64,000 nt of DNA. Source: Laburnicola sp. R22_1 (lineage: Eukaryota > Ascomycota > Dothideomycetes > Pleosporales > Didymosphaeriaceae). Below the pieces are notes generated by a model that was not told the DNA's origin, did not search any database, and saw only the letters and a program-made list of their open reading frames with translations. Both the position numbers and the translations under genes were made by a program. Numbering within the stretch: the stretch's first letter is position 1; each line of letters starts with the position of its first letter. The DNA is taken from the NCBI GenBank assembly GCA_014281115.1, contig JACONQ010000016.1, positions 992,001 to 1,056,000 on the forward strand, in the 5' to 3' direction. Shown one piece after another: positions 30,501-41,414 of the stretch.

Positions 30501-32281
30501 TGCTGCACAAGATGTTCGATAGCTGCTAGTCTAGGGTGTCCTAGTCTCTTGTGCCATAATTCGGCTGAGGCCCTTTGTGGTGCTCCTTTTGTTCGTGATG
30601 TATTCTTGCGGATGTGATATGAAGTGGGTGGTAGCGGATTATACTTAAGTACTCATTGACTGTGTATCTCGGATAGTTTTCTAATAACCTTGTTGTCTGG
30701 TCCTTTTAGCGTAGTTGGGTCCGTTTGCGTATCCCACTAGATTCCTCTATGCCTCAGTAGTTGAAAGGAGACTAGGTTGCACAGGAGGTCTGGACAGATA
30801 GCCATATTATGTAGAACCAACGTAGTTGTTCTATGTTGGCCTCTTAGTGTTAAGTTAACAGAGCTGTAGCCTTTTATTTATATCTTTGTATTGCCAGCCC
30901 ATATATAATCTTTAGACGTAGGTAGACAGAAGTTGTAGATACGGTCGGGGTTGTTTGTAATATGGCAAGTTGATCCTGAATTAAGAATAAACGAGCGCTT
31001 TAGCGGGTAATCAGACACTTTTGTTTCCATTAGCGCTGATGTAAACGCAGCGTTGACGTTTGATATTCTCTATCCCTCTAGTTAGTCCTTAGGGGACTCG
31101 AGGATCTCAGGTGTGGGCGTGTGCGATTGTTTAATGTTTAGTGTTTTTAATCTTAGTCTGCTTTGTCCTCTTAGCAGTCCTTAAAATTCGGGATTGTGCT
31201 CGCGCTTCAATGCGACGAGTTCTTCGATCTTCTTGTTTGGTTTCCACCACTCGGGAGCTTTGTCTGCATTAATATAGAAGCAATCCTAGAGTCTATGGCA
31301 ATGTCCACACGCAGGACATTTAGCGCCTTCTGTTTTTGTAGGTTTTTGGACTAAGGATAAGTTCTTATTATCTTTTTAGTCATCACGTTGATATCGGGGT
31401 CTGCCCTGTTTTCTAGATGGTGCTGCTTCAGCATTAATGCCCTGGGTGGTTTTCCCACTTTCAGCGAGGTATGACGAGTCATCTGCCACAAATGCGGCCT
31501 TGTGCTTCCCTGTTCGAGGGGTTGGATAATTTAACATTATATGCTCTTGGAAGCGCTTTATTATTTCTTTCTAATTCATGCCAGGTGTGAACCGTCCGCT
31601 ATCCTGAAAGGTCGTAGACTAATTGGGCGCAACTTTGTTTACGGCAGTCAGAAAGTCCTTTGTGATCACATTAATCTGTGTTATCTTAGGGACATTGCTT
31701 GTCTCTGCTTCTGTAGCTGCTTAATTATATTTAGCAAGCCATGTGTCCCAATTCAACGCGTTTCTTATTGGTCTAAGGGATGTAAGGTATCGGTTGCGGG
31801 CTTATTCTCTCTCGAATCGTTTGTCGACGCTAACCGTGGCTTTGAGGTTCGTAATCCACTGTCTTAGTGGTTAATCTGGGAGGCAGTAAGTGCGCTAAAG
31901 ATGTGGGCTAACAGTAGCCTGAATATAAACAATGATTTGCTGGAGGCTTATTTGCTCCTTTTTAAAATCATGTTAATTGTTCTTATACTGCTTAGTAAGA
32001 ATCTTGTAATACTCAAGATCTTCTTTGAACGCCTTAAGTCCTGCTGCTGACAGTTTGGACTGCCTTGTTAGGATGCTGACGTTCGCTGCTGGAGTATACC
32101 CATTAATTAGCGGCGCCCTTAGGGCTATAGGTTTAGGTTTTATTGGGATATTCGACGTAGGATCGACTTTTGGCCAGATGCGATATGCGACGCATCTAGA
32201 CTGGAGCTGCATTATCCATGCCCTGTAGTCGGTGTGGTCTCGAAGGGTTACCGTCGGGCCACGCTGGGGTAGTGCAGCCAT
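27540..32281 (-). pseudogene. Copia B gag-pol relic
   Basis: Leftward order: gag from 32281 (MAALPQRGPTVTLRDHTDYR, open to 31973); integrase core open over 30322-29732 with KVIKADNEI and PSAPDTQAQNGGAERLGGV (Asp and Glu of the DDE triad); linker 29452-29213; reverse transcriptase 29041-28781 (DTYVATLASRSFRILVAIAA, EQYDVTNAFVHASID) and 28669-28448; RNase H 28384-27860 (ITTRPDIAFATSRLARFL-like; Gln-Thr-Ile region near 27900). The YVDD box reads YINN at 28601-28625, losing both catalytic Asp. Stops separate the pieces, so it is inactive. Confidence 0.85.
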
Positions 32282-32314
32282 TTTGGTATCGATTAAGGCA
32301 GTAAGACTCTTAAT

Positions 32315-32500
32315 TGTCAGATTTAATAGTTGAATGCGATGATGCGCCTTAATAGATGATAATGATTGTATTGTGTTCGTGTCCACCGTGTTCGGCTGGT
32401 TCTGACTTCTTCGCTAGTGTGCCAAGCCAGGTGGTCCCTGCTTTATTGTACAGATCCAACCTCAACGCGCTTGTTCTATCTAACAGCTGCATATCTGACA
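32315..32500 (-). repeat. Copia B 5' LTR
   Basis: 186 bp, followed by the aattt duplication. Confidence 0.9.
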
Positions 32501-32639
32501 AATTTTCCTAGTAAATAGCGATCGTTACGCGAACATGATCGTTACACGCACGGACACGTTAACAGGCGTTTATTGTAGCAAATTTTGCAGTGCTCCTTTA
32601 TGCTCCTTTTGCAATAACCTGTTGACTTTTGCCCACAAT

Positions 32640-33577
32640 ATGCCGCGTAATACACGGTCCCAGGCCTCGCAATCATCTCAAAGTACTCTTGATTATCGCC
32701 CACACCATGCCGCTGTGTCAAAAAGGCTCGCTGCCGCCGCCGCCGCCGTCGACGCGCTGCCTTTGTCGGGTGAGTCGTCTCAGTCCCAGTCGCGTGAGGG
32801 CACCCCAGGTACTCCGACGCCCGTACAAAGGAGCCACGTGTGGCATCCAGAGCTCTGTTCTGGGGAGCTCTTTGACGTCAATTGGCGCTATATTTGGCAC
32901 GGCAGCCGTCGCCTCAAGCCTGGCCGTGTCGGGTACCGGGTCCGCCACAAAGGCCAGCTCAAAGGCAAGCGCGATCTGGCTACAATTTGGCGGTATGGAG
33001 CTGAGCTGGAGTACCTAGAGGATGACATGGTCAGTAAGAACTCGTACTGGCTTTGCAGGGACTGTCACCTTAATAGAAAGTCCCCCAATTGTTGGAAGGT
33101 TGACGGTACAACTCATGTCAAACAACACCTCAAAAAGGTGCACCTAATCAATCCCGACACTGGGTTGCTGCCCGCCGTGGCGACTGTATGGCCTGAGAGT
33201 CCTTTTGCAGCTGCCGCCGGGGCAAGATCTGCTGTATCCCATTTGCCGTGGTAAGAAGAGGAGTTACAGAGCGCCTTTATTGACTGGGTTATCGTGGGGG
33301 ATCTCAGCTTCAAAATGGCGACTTCGGCGGCCACCTGGGGCCTTATGACGTGGAATCGAACCGACCTTTTGCGCGCACTGCCGAGCAGCCCCACAACGCT
33401 GGCGAAATACATACAAAGCAGTATAGCGAAGCGAAAGGAAGAGGTTGCAGAGCTTTTGCGCTTTTCGCAGAGTAAAATTAGCGTAAGTTGCAATATATGG
33501 ACGTCTCTAAACAATATGAGCTTTCTCAGAGTTGTCGCTCACTTTGTTAGTAAGATTGTTTTTCCGCTCCAGATCCC
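32640..33577 (+). pseudogene. hAT transposase (BED zinc finger plus start of catalytic region), broken
   Basis: Starts MPRNTRSQASQSSQST at 32640, after a Gln/Ala/Ser-rich N-terminus. A BED-type zinc finger spans about residues 75-170, with WLCRDCHLNRKSPNCW then HVKQHLKKVH (CxxC ... HxxxxxH). A TAA at 33252-33254 interrupts the frame right after HLPW. The same frame continues with EEELQSAFIDWVI and SQSKISVSCNIWTSLNNMSF, then LRVVAHFV, the block that opens the hAT RNase-H-like domain. The frame ends in the pogo insertion at 33580. The TAA fits a Gln CAA hit by RIP. Confidence 0.8.
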
Positions 33578-33579
33578 TA

Positions 33580-35704
33580 CCATGGGTGCGGGGTCAATGC
33601 GCGCCGAGCCTCAATGCGCGCTCAACACCAAACCAGCTCAGCTAAACTTGAAGCTGCAGAGCTCCCTACAATTGCTATTATTATAAGAATTTCTGGTGAT
33701 GAGGTCTATGAATCTTAATAATTAATTATAGCTATAAAAATCTACTCGGAGTTCTAATATTCCGGCCCCGGCGCGACTGAGGCTGTAGAGGCTGTGATGC
33801 AGCACCTGAGGCCTTAGCAGCATCTATAGCCTTATTAATAAGCTTTTTTTCCCTTATGCCCTGCTTAGGTAGCCTTAATGCCTTTTTGCTACCTTTCTTA
33901 GCTATTTTTATACAATTCTTGTAGTGCTACTAAGCCCTGCGAGCCTGCTGCTTCTGGGCTCGCTCAGCTGCCTGATCCGCCTTTGCCTTCGCTCAAGCTG
34001 CCTGAGCCTCAGCCCTTGCAACGCGCTTCTCTTGGAGTAGTCTAGCCTTTAGCTGCTGGCTAGCCCTCTGAGCCTTAGCTGCCTTAGTTTTTTGGAGTAC
34101 TAGCTGCTTTGCCTCGGCCTCTTTTTGCTGTAGACGATCACGTGCCTCCTGCACCTTCCTTGGGGACTAGAAAATAGCACCCCCTGAGTACTTAGTAGGC
34201 TGGTTATCCAGCAAAGGCTTGCCACGCTTCCTACGCCTCTTCTTATTGCCTAGTGCTGCTCTTAGTCCCTCATTTTTATGCTGTAGTAGCTATTTTTGTA
34301 CGGCAATTGAGTGCACTGTTTGGCTTAGCTTCTTTGCCTTATTACTATTCCCTATATTTACTGCAGCCTTTAGGAGCTGGTCGATTTTCCTCTAGTCAGA
34401 CGCGCTGAGTACTGAGGTTGAGCTTTCTCTTGATTCCCGCTCGGGTAGGCTGGTCTTAGTGAATCTCTTAAGTATAACCTCTAGGTTAAGTGGTGATATG
34501 CTAGTAGCCTTAAAGGCCTTAATAATTAATGGCTTCCTAAACGAGCTACCCCAAGCCCTCTAGAATAGGCTAAAGAAGTCTCTTTTTGCGATTGACGATA
34601 GTCCCTAGCACCTGTGTAGGAAGGCTGAGAGCTTAGCTGAGTAGGCAGTGGAGAGAGGCTTAAATATAACAATGTTGAGCGGCTGTAGTGTATACGTCGA
34701 ATGAGGCGGAAATATAGCTAGGAGTATCCTATTCCGGTCACAGTAATTAATAAAATCCATAGTAAGGTGGGATCTATGGCCGTTAAGGATAAGTAGTTGG
34801 TAGGAGCGTCCAGCTTTCTCCTTAGTACAGCGATCGAACACCTGCTTAAGCCACGCGAGGCCTATCTTGTTATTTGTCTAGCCAGAAGGCGATGAGGTGA
34901 TAAAGGCTAAGTGTTCCTAAGGGTTGATTTCTTCAACCCAGCTTGATTGTAGGCTACCTAAGGCAGCCTGATAGATAAGGGCTGGATCTAGAGCCGATCT
35001 GTCGGCGCATATGCAGGCTAGGAGCGAAATCCACTCACGGCTACTATCCTGAATAGCCTGCCTTACCTCCTTGCTCTTGTACAGCTGCCTACTAAAGATC
35101 CGCTTTGAGCGAGTAGTAATGCCTAGTAGGATGCCTTTTTCGTCCATATTGTACGTGTGCTGAGGCTCGATATCGTATTGGCTAATTTTCTGCTGTAGTA
35201 GGTCGAAATATAGGCTGTACTTTGTCTCTAAGTTGGCTTTATGGCGATTGCTGTCTATTCTAGCTGTCCATCTTGAAACTAGATTAATGCTGTGTCGCTT
35301 GACGAACTGATCAATCTAGTATATGCTAACGCTTGTTTTGGCTATACAGGCTGCAAAGTTCTGGATCATTTGCCGTGTAGGTGGTAGGCCTCGCTAAGTG
35401 AGTTTTTTAATATAGCGTATAAGCTCCTGCTCCTATTAAGGGCGAAGTTTTTGTTGGTTGATTCCCTCAGCTGTACGCGACTGCGTTACAGCCTAGTGTC
35501 TCCGGGTGAGCGTAGAGCGTACAACGCTATGCTCCTTCGCGATTTTTGTATAGTTGATAGAGTCTCTAGGTTCTTGCGATTGTATCGCTTCAAGCGCAGC
35601 CTCAATTGACCCCATATTGGTAGCGATAGGTGGTGTTGAAGCTTGAGGTGTTTTCGTGTTGAGCGCGCATTGAGGCTCGGCGCGCATTGACCCCGCACCC
35701 ATGG
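33580..35704 (-). mobile_element. Fot1/pogo transposon 'B'
   Basis: 2,125 bp. Perfect terminal inverted repeats of about 49 bp begin CCATGGGTGCGGGGTCAATG on both ends, flanked by TA at 33578-33579 and 35705-35706. It interrupts the hAT transposase frame. The transposase is on the minus strand. Confidence 0.9.
33732..35615 (-). pseudogene. Fot1/pogo transposase of element B, stop-ridden
   Basis: Start MGSIEAALEAIQSQEPRDS at 35615; C-terminus SRRGRNIRTPSRFL with stop at 33732. Helix-turn-helix region INYTKIAKEHSVVRSTLTRRH, followed by a stop. The catalytic region has MDEKGILLGITTRSKRIF (first Asp, about 35147), then LLILNGHRSHLTMDFINY and FPPHSTYTLQPLNI (34841-34605) around the later acidic positions. 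Total length about 628 codons, matching elements C and D. Numerous TAG/TAA codons stand where C or D have Gln. Confidence 0.85.
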
Positions 35705-35709
35705 TAGTA

Positions 35710-37831
35710 CCGTGCCCGTGCGCGCAGCGACCCACGTCGCGCAACGATCCACGAACACCAAAACACCAGACAAATCCTAAACTTCAACGCGTCGTAACTC
35801 TACCACTATGGCACCAATTGATGACGCGCTTGCAGCAATCGAATCGCTGGAACTAGGAGAACACTTCTCATATAGGGCAATTGCTCATTAGTTTAATGTG
35901 CCGCACAGTACGCTGTCCCGAAGACACCAAGGTCGTCAGCGCCCATAGGAAGCTAAGGATACCAATCAACACAAACTTAACCCACACCAAAAGTTAGAGC
36001 TTGTGAGCTATATTAAAGACCTTACAAAGAGAGGGCTGCCTCCTACAAGAGAGATAATACAAAATTTCGCATCCTCGATAGCCACAGAGCCTGTGAGCGA
36101 CGCTTGGGTTACCCGCTTTCTTAACCGACATGGCCACCATCTCATCTCCAAATGGACATCTGGAATTGACTCTCTCTGCCACAACGCTGATTCAAACATT
36201 AAGTATAAGCTATACTTTAACTTGCTACATCAGAAGATAAAGCAGTACGACGTACAGCCGCGCCACACCTATAATATAGACGAGAAGGGCTTTATAATAG
36301 GTATAACAGGACGCTTAAAACAAGTGTTCAGTTGTTAGATGTGGGAGCGAAAAGAGGTGTAGGCGGCACTCCAAGATAGCTCTTGTGAATAGATCACCCT
36401 CTTAGCAGCTGTCTGCGCTAATAGGGAGGCTCTGCCGCTAGGTCTTGTCTATGCGGCTTCATTGGGGACACTGCAATCAAGCTAGGTAGCTAACATTAAA
36501 GCTGGGAAACACAAGGTCTTTGTGGCTTCATCTCCCTCAGGTTAGAGTAACAACAACGTTAGGTTAGCATGGCTTAAACAGGTCTTTAATCGCTGCACAA
36601 AGCAGAAAGCGCGACAAGTATAGCGACTCCTCATCCTTAACGGCCATAGGAGCCACTTAACGCAAGATTTTATCAACTACTACAACTCCCATCGCATACT
36701 CCTAGCTGTGTTTCCCCCTCACTCCACCCATACTCTTTAACCTCTTGACGTAGTCCTGTTTAAACCTCTCTCCACCGCCTACTCTAAGGAGCTGTCCACC
36801 CACCTCCAGAGGAGCCAAGGGCTAGTACTAGTTAAGAAGGGAGACTTCTTCCCACTGTTCTGGAGAGCGTGGGAGTCCTCCTTTAAGACAGAGACTATCC
36901 TTAAGTCGTTTGAAGCTACTGGTATATGGCCTATAGACCCAGAGGTTATACTTAAACGCTTCACCTAGGAGGAGTCTAAGGAGCAGGATGAAGATAAAGC
37001 AGGTCATTCAGCTCTCAAGGAGAGCGACTGGCGTCAGATAGACCGTCTTGTACGCTCTGCTGTGAAAGATGAAGGCGCAAAGGAGTCAAAGCAGCTAAGT
37101 CTCTCTCTCCACCAACTCCAGGTCCAAAACGAGCTACTATACCATGAGAACGACGGGCTAAGAGAGGCGCTTACTGCTAAGGAGAAGCATAAGAAGCGTG
37201 GCAAACCTCTTGACTTGCAGCAGCGAGAGGAGTATCATAGAGGAGCTGTCTTCTGGTCTCCGCGCAAGATTAGAGAGGCACGAGCACGAGAGACAGTAAA
37301 GTAGAGAGAGGAGCATAAGGAGCAGCTTGCAAAGGCTAACAGGAAGGAGCTCGCTGCTGCTGCCAAGCTCTATAGAGAGCAGCAGGCTCAGGAGAGACGT
37401 GTGGCGAGAGAGGCAGCCAAGGTAGTGAGGGAGAGGGAGAAGGCCGAGAAAGAGGCCACGCGCGCTGCTCGAATCGAAGCCCAAAACACCAAAAGGGCAT
37501 CTCAAACTGCCCAAAAGGGTAAGCGCAAAACTTCAGGTCCTCCTCCATCAAAGCATAAGCGCTAGAGACGCAGTGGCGGCTCTGCAGCCGTCGCGGCGTC
37601 CCCAGAAGCTGCACCAGCTGCTCCACCTAAAGTCAACTCTCGTGGCCGCACCATTAACCTTCCGCGTAAATATAAATAGTACAAATTGATCGCAAGCGTT
37701 ACTTTATTACTCCACTAAAAGATCTCGTGATAATAGCTATTGTGGATGGCTTAATAACCTCATCTTTGAAATGGTGAGCATGTTGTTCGTGGATCGTTGC
37801 GCGACGTGGGTCGCTGCGCGCACGGGCACGG
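35710..37831 (+). mobile_element. Fot1/pogo transposon 'C'
   Basis: 2,122 bp. About 48-bp terminal inverted repeats begin CCGTGCCCGTGCGCGCAGCG, with TA at 35708-35709 and 37832-37833. It begins only three bases after the target TA of element B. The transposase is on the plus strand. Confidence 0.9.
35808..37679 (+). pseudogene. Fot1/pogo transposase of element C, stop-ridden
   Basis: Reads MAPIDDALAAIESLELGEHF at 35808 and ends RGRTINLPRKYK, TAG at 37677-37679; 623 codons with no net frameshift. Helix-turn-helix near residues 22-42. The CENP-B-like second DNA-binding region follows (KRGLPPTREIIQNFA, VTRFLNRHGHHLISKW). The catalytic block NIDEKGFIIGITGRLKQVF is at about residues 154-172, then LLILNGHRSHLTQDFINYY and VFPPHSTHTL. 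The coiled, Lys/Glu-rich C-terminus is typical of Fot1 proteins. About ten or more in-frame TAG codons interrupt it, most at probable Gln or Trp sites. Confidence 0.9.
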
Positions 37832-37859
37832 TATCGGTCTCCGACCACAAGCTCGGGTA

Positions 37860-39975
37860 CCCGTTTTTCTCGCCTGACGCACGGGCTCACCTGGCGCACG
37901 GTTTTTGCCGAACATCGTCAAATGCTTTTGAAGCTACTGAGCCTCACACAAATCTCTATATCGTCTAATTTTGAACAGTAGTAGGCAATCAAGTATGGCG
38001 AAAAAGTCTACTTGATTATCTAATCACGATATCTTGTAGGGAGGTTGATATGCCGCCCCCGACGATTTGTCGCCTGCGGGGCCTCAATAACCTCAACAAC
38101 CAATTGCTCGCTGCCACGAACCTCCTGAGGGACAATAGACTGCTGCTTCCTTACTTTTCTAGCCTGTTTAGCAAATTGGATGTCCTTTTGAAGCTGCGCA
38201 GCAGCAAGCTGAGCCTGTCTATTGTCCTCCTTTTCCTGCTGCTTCTGCGCTTGCTCTTGAAGCCAGATCTCCTTTGCAGTAGCCTTTATACGACGCCTCT
38301 CCTCTAAAGCTTATTGCTTCTCGGCTTTCTCAATTGCCTTGCGCTAACTATCCTCCTCTTTTTAGAGCCTCTCTGCCTCTGCTGCCTCTGCCTTTTGAGT
38401 TTCACGCTCACGCGCTAGCTGCACCTTGTTTGGGCTCCAAAAGATAGCACTACTATCCTAAACTAGAGGCTGCTTAAGCTGGAGCGCTTTGCCTCTCTTC
38501 TAACGCTTCTTCTTGTTAACTAGCGCTTTTTTAAGGCCTTAAACCTTAAGTTTCAATATTATATTTTAAGTAGAGAGCGAGTGGATTGTTTGTAAGAGCA
38601 GCTTAGCCTTGGAGTTGTATACGTTGTCAACAACTGCTCGTAGAATCTTAGTAACCTTCCTCCAATCGTCAGCCGCAAGGACAGACCTCGAGCTCTCGCT
38701 GGATGATGGTCTCTTAGCCTTAGTGTGGCTAAATCGTTCCAAGATGACCTCTGGCTTGAAGGGGTGAAGGCCACACAATTTGAAGCCAGAGAGGATATTC
38801 TTTGCAGTAAAAGCTTTCTCCTACGCAGTCTAGAACATGCGAAAGAAGTCTCGCTTAGTAAGTGCAGAGAAGGCTTGAGATTCCTCCATAAATCGTGCTA
38901 CCTCGTACGAGTAGGCTTGTGAGAGTGGCCTGAACAGAGTGACGTCAAGCGGCTGCAGCGTATGAGTACTATGAGGAGGATAGACTGCTAGGAGGATCTT
39001 GTTGTCGTCGCAGTACTTAATAAACTTCATATTAATGTGGGAGCCATGGCCATTAAGGATAAGCAGTCGATACTATCGCGGTCGAACCTTTGATTTAGTC
39101 TCTTAATCAAAGATAGTCTTTAACTATTAAAGCCCAAGGTTATTATTCGTCTATCCGCTAGGAGAGGAAGCAAAGAAGGCCGTGTGTATTGTAGGATTAA
39201 AATCCTGCAGCTATAAGTCTTGAATATTGCCTGAGACAGCCTGGTAGATAAGGCCTAGGGATAGAGACGATCCATTAGCGCATATGCAAGCAATTGTCGT
39301 AATCCATTCACAATTGCCGTCCTAAATCATTTGCCTAGTTCCCCCCTCCTCATACCTCCATTAAGAGAACACCCGCTTCATCTTTGATAGTACGCCGATA
39401 AGGAAGCCCTTCTCGTCCATATTGTAGGTGTGCTGTGGCTTAATCTCGTACTGCTCGATCTTACGCTTTAAGAGCTCGAAATAGAGTGCGTACTTAAAGG
39501 CAGAATCAGCTCTCTTCCTATCCTTGTCCATGCCATTCGTCCATTTTGATACTAGGTCGAGATGGTGACGCTTAATGAACTGATCCAGCCAAGAGCTTCC
39601 CGTTTGTTTGCCGCTTATTTTAGTAGCAAAGTTGCGTAGCATGTTTCTTGTAGGCAGTAGCCCTCGCTGGCAGAGCTCGTCAACGTATTGTACCAGCTCT
39701 AGCTCCTGACGGTCGTTGAGAAGTCGTTGATTCTCATATTGGGCTGCACGGGAGCCCTGTACACCGCGCCACCTTCGCGATAGCGTAGATCGTTCAACAC
39801 CATACTTTTTTGCTGTCTGCGCGATATTAACTTTTCCTCCAAGCTCCAAGGATTTCAAAGATGCCAGCGCCTGCTCAATCGGGTCCATATTGGTGGAGCT
39901 ACATCTATTTCAATTGTGGGGATTTTTGGAAAAGTGTGCGTCAGGTGAGCCCGTGCGTCAAGCGAGAAAAACGGG
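37860..39975 (-). mobile_element. Fot1/pogo transposon 'D'
   Basis: 2,116 bp. Terminal inverted repeats begin CCCGTTTTTCTCGC and continue TGACGCACGGGCTCACCTG with a few transitions between ends. TA lies at 37858-37859 and 39976-39977. It is inserted inside a short tandem repeat whose copies flank it on both sides. Confidence 0.88.
38020..39888 (-). pseudogene. Fot1/pogo transposase of element D, stop-ridden
   Basis: Start MDPIEQALASLKSLELGGKV at 39888; C-terminus NRRGRHINLPTRYRD with stop at 38020; 623 codons. The first 175 codons are open: helix-turn-helix NIAQTAKKYGVERSTLSRRW, then RGLLPTRNMLRNFATKI and NMDEKGFLIGVLSKMKRVFS before the first stop. Further conserved blocks (LLILNGHGSH-like, YPPHSTHTLQPLDVTLF at 39030-38830) follow in the same frame. 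It shares the final 'RxGRxINLPxRY' motif with element C. Confidence 0.88.
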
Positions 39976-40047
39976 TAGTACATATCGGGGGCTCCGACCA
40001 CGAGCTCAGGTAGTACATATCGCGGGCTCCGACCACAAACTCTACAA

Positions 40048-41400
40048 CAAACCAAGACCTGCGCAAGCGAAAAGAATAGGAAGCAAGTCGAATCCAGGCC
40101 CAACATTGTTAATACCTTCTTGTCTAATATCCTTCTTTTCAGACGCCTCCCCAGAGAGCGACGGAAAGAATACTATAGACTAGCGGATAGAAAAGGGTGT
40201 GGAATTTTATGGAGGCGGATGAGAGGCTCGTTGCTACTGATACCTTGCTGGGGCATGTAGTCTGTACTATGAATTATTATTACTTATGCAGGACTGCCTA
40301 AGTGGAGTGCTGCTGGTAGATTGTACTCCGTCCAAGCAATAGCCTGCGAACCGAGTATACTGGCATTGGGGACGAATGATTAAGCTAAATGCCAGCCTTA
40401 AAGACACTTGGGTAGGTTCGGGTGATGCGAAAAGTATTGGGATAGCTCTAAACCCTAAACCGTGCGAGATGGAGATGTTGGAGGGGGATGAGTCTCCTGG
40501 TGCGAGTGAGGTCTCTGAAACGCAACTGGCACATTAGCAAAAGTCGCACCTGCGAAGTGTAGGGCGATTCCAAGGGGGAGATGCTCCAGCCTCAATCAGG
40601 TTCCATTCGTTCGGCAAGGAAAGACCACATTGGGACAAATAGTGGATGAAAAAAAACATAAGCTATGCATCAACGGAGAGATTCTCGGCTCGGAAGTCCA
40701 TAGGCCACGTCCTTAGTTTGATTAATCGACCCAAATATAGTGCATTGTGCAATAATGAGCTTGATTTCTGTGAAGTCGTTGAGATTAAGCTTGGCTCGTT
40801 TCAAAAGATCGGCTCCGAATATAACATATGGGAGGAGAGATGTTAGATAGACTGGACCAAAAAACGCGAGGTACTGCATCCCCTCGCAGTGTTCTACCGT
40901 GTACTAAAACTACACGAAGTGTCTTCTCCAAAAACGTGAAGAACGTACAGCAGTGTCCTAAAAGCCAGAAGGGAACTCGCACCCCAACGACAAAGCGATA
41001 AACTCCTAGATTGCAATTAGCCCAGACGCCATCCTACCCGCCCTTCGACGGAAGCTTCGAATGCGGTATATATATATGGCCGGGGATCGAAGCGCAAAAC
41101 ACCGGGAGGCTGGCCTGAGTGCGCTGGGCGAGTAGTGCTCCACGGTGGGCTTTGCGGGGATGGGATTACCGACCGCCCAACAAAGAAACCTCAGCATAGG
41201 ATAGGTATCCGGGAGGGTGTGTATGGGTGGTGCTTTAGCGCGTCGGCATTTGGCGTACAAGACCATGGCAGTTGCCGCCGTGTACCGGGACGAGTTTTAT
41301 AAGGGAGGCCTTGGTTAGAATTGCACGATGATAGAAACGCTAATAGTGTGGGAGTGGGAGAGGGGGTTAATAGGGGAGAGGAGTGTGGATAGGTTGGGTT
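40048..41400. other. Non-repetitive island, no gene supported
   Basis: Near-normal composition between transposon clusters. ORFs such as 41006-41266 (minus) and 40646-40846 (plus) are short and unrecognised. No splice-supported model is visible. Confidence 0.45.
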
Positions 41401-41414
41401 AGAGAGGTGTGGTA

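Larger units (their letters stand above)
27351..32500 (-). mobile_element. Copia B: full-length Ty1/copia retrotransposon
   Basis: 5,150 bp with 186-bp LTRs (27351-27536 and 32315-32500) starting TGTCAGAT and ending ATCTGACA, and a perfect aattt target duplication (27346-27350 and 32501-32505). The polypurine tract beside the left LTR (minus strand AAGCTAAGGGGGTG) shows leftward reading. It is the least decayed copia in the window: several domains are still open for 80-200 codons. Confidence 0.9.
26715..32557. mobile_element. Foldback element: about 320-bp inverted arms, split by copia B
   Basis: Left arm 26715-27034; right arm 27086-27350 continuing at 32506-32557 once copia B is removed. 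The arms are near-perfect inverted copies with a few transitions and 1-bp indels around a loop of about 50 bp. The outer 60 bp carry repeated CGCGTAACGAT blocks (GTGTCTGTGCGCGTAACGAT at the left end versus GTGTCCGTGCGTGTAACGAT at the right). The inner part is very AT-rich. No ORF and no clear target duplication were found. Long terminal inverted repeats with no coding capacity fit a non-autonomous, possibly Mutator-like, foldback element. Confidence 0.65.
26444..33577 (+). mobile_element. hAT transposon, 5' part, interrupted by a foldback element and copia B; 3' part missing
   Basis: The left end reads CAGGGCTTCCAACG at 26444, a typical hAT terminus. It is followed by subterminal repeats (CGTAGTACGG / CCGTACTACG-type blocks, several copies between 26455 and 26580), which hAT transposases usually bind. 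The same strand carries a hAT transposase gene starting at 32640. Between the two lie the foldback element and copia B. The coding region is cut at 33577 by a pogo insertion, and no hAT sequence is recognised after the pogo cluster, so the 3' end is lost. The link between 26444 and the transposase is an inference from orientation and spacing. Confidence 0.55.
37834..40043 (+). repeat. About 35-bp tandem repeat split by pogo D
   Basis: Units TAGTACATATCGGGGGCTCC plus GACCACGAGCTCAGG start at 39976 and 40011 (period 35). A shorter, related unit (TCGGTCTCCGACCACAAGC plus TCGGG) lies at 37834-37857, left of element D. With elements B, C and D removed these form about three consecutive units. Confidence 0.6.

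Noticed and set aside
36062..37680. Element C transposase as a functional gene using stop read-through
   Set aside because: There are too many TAG codons (about ten or more), they sit at Gln or Trp positions as expected for RIP, and sister copies show the same pattern at other sites.
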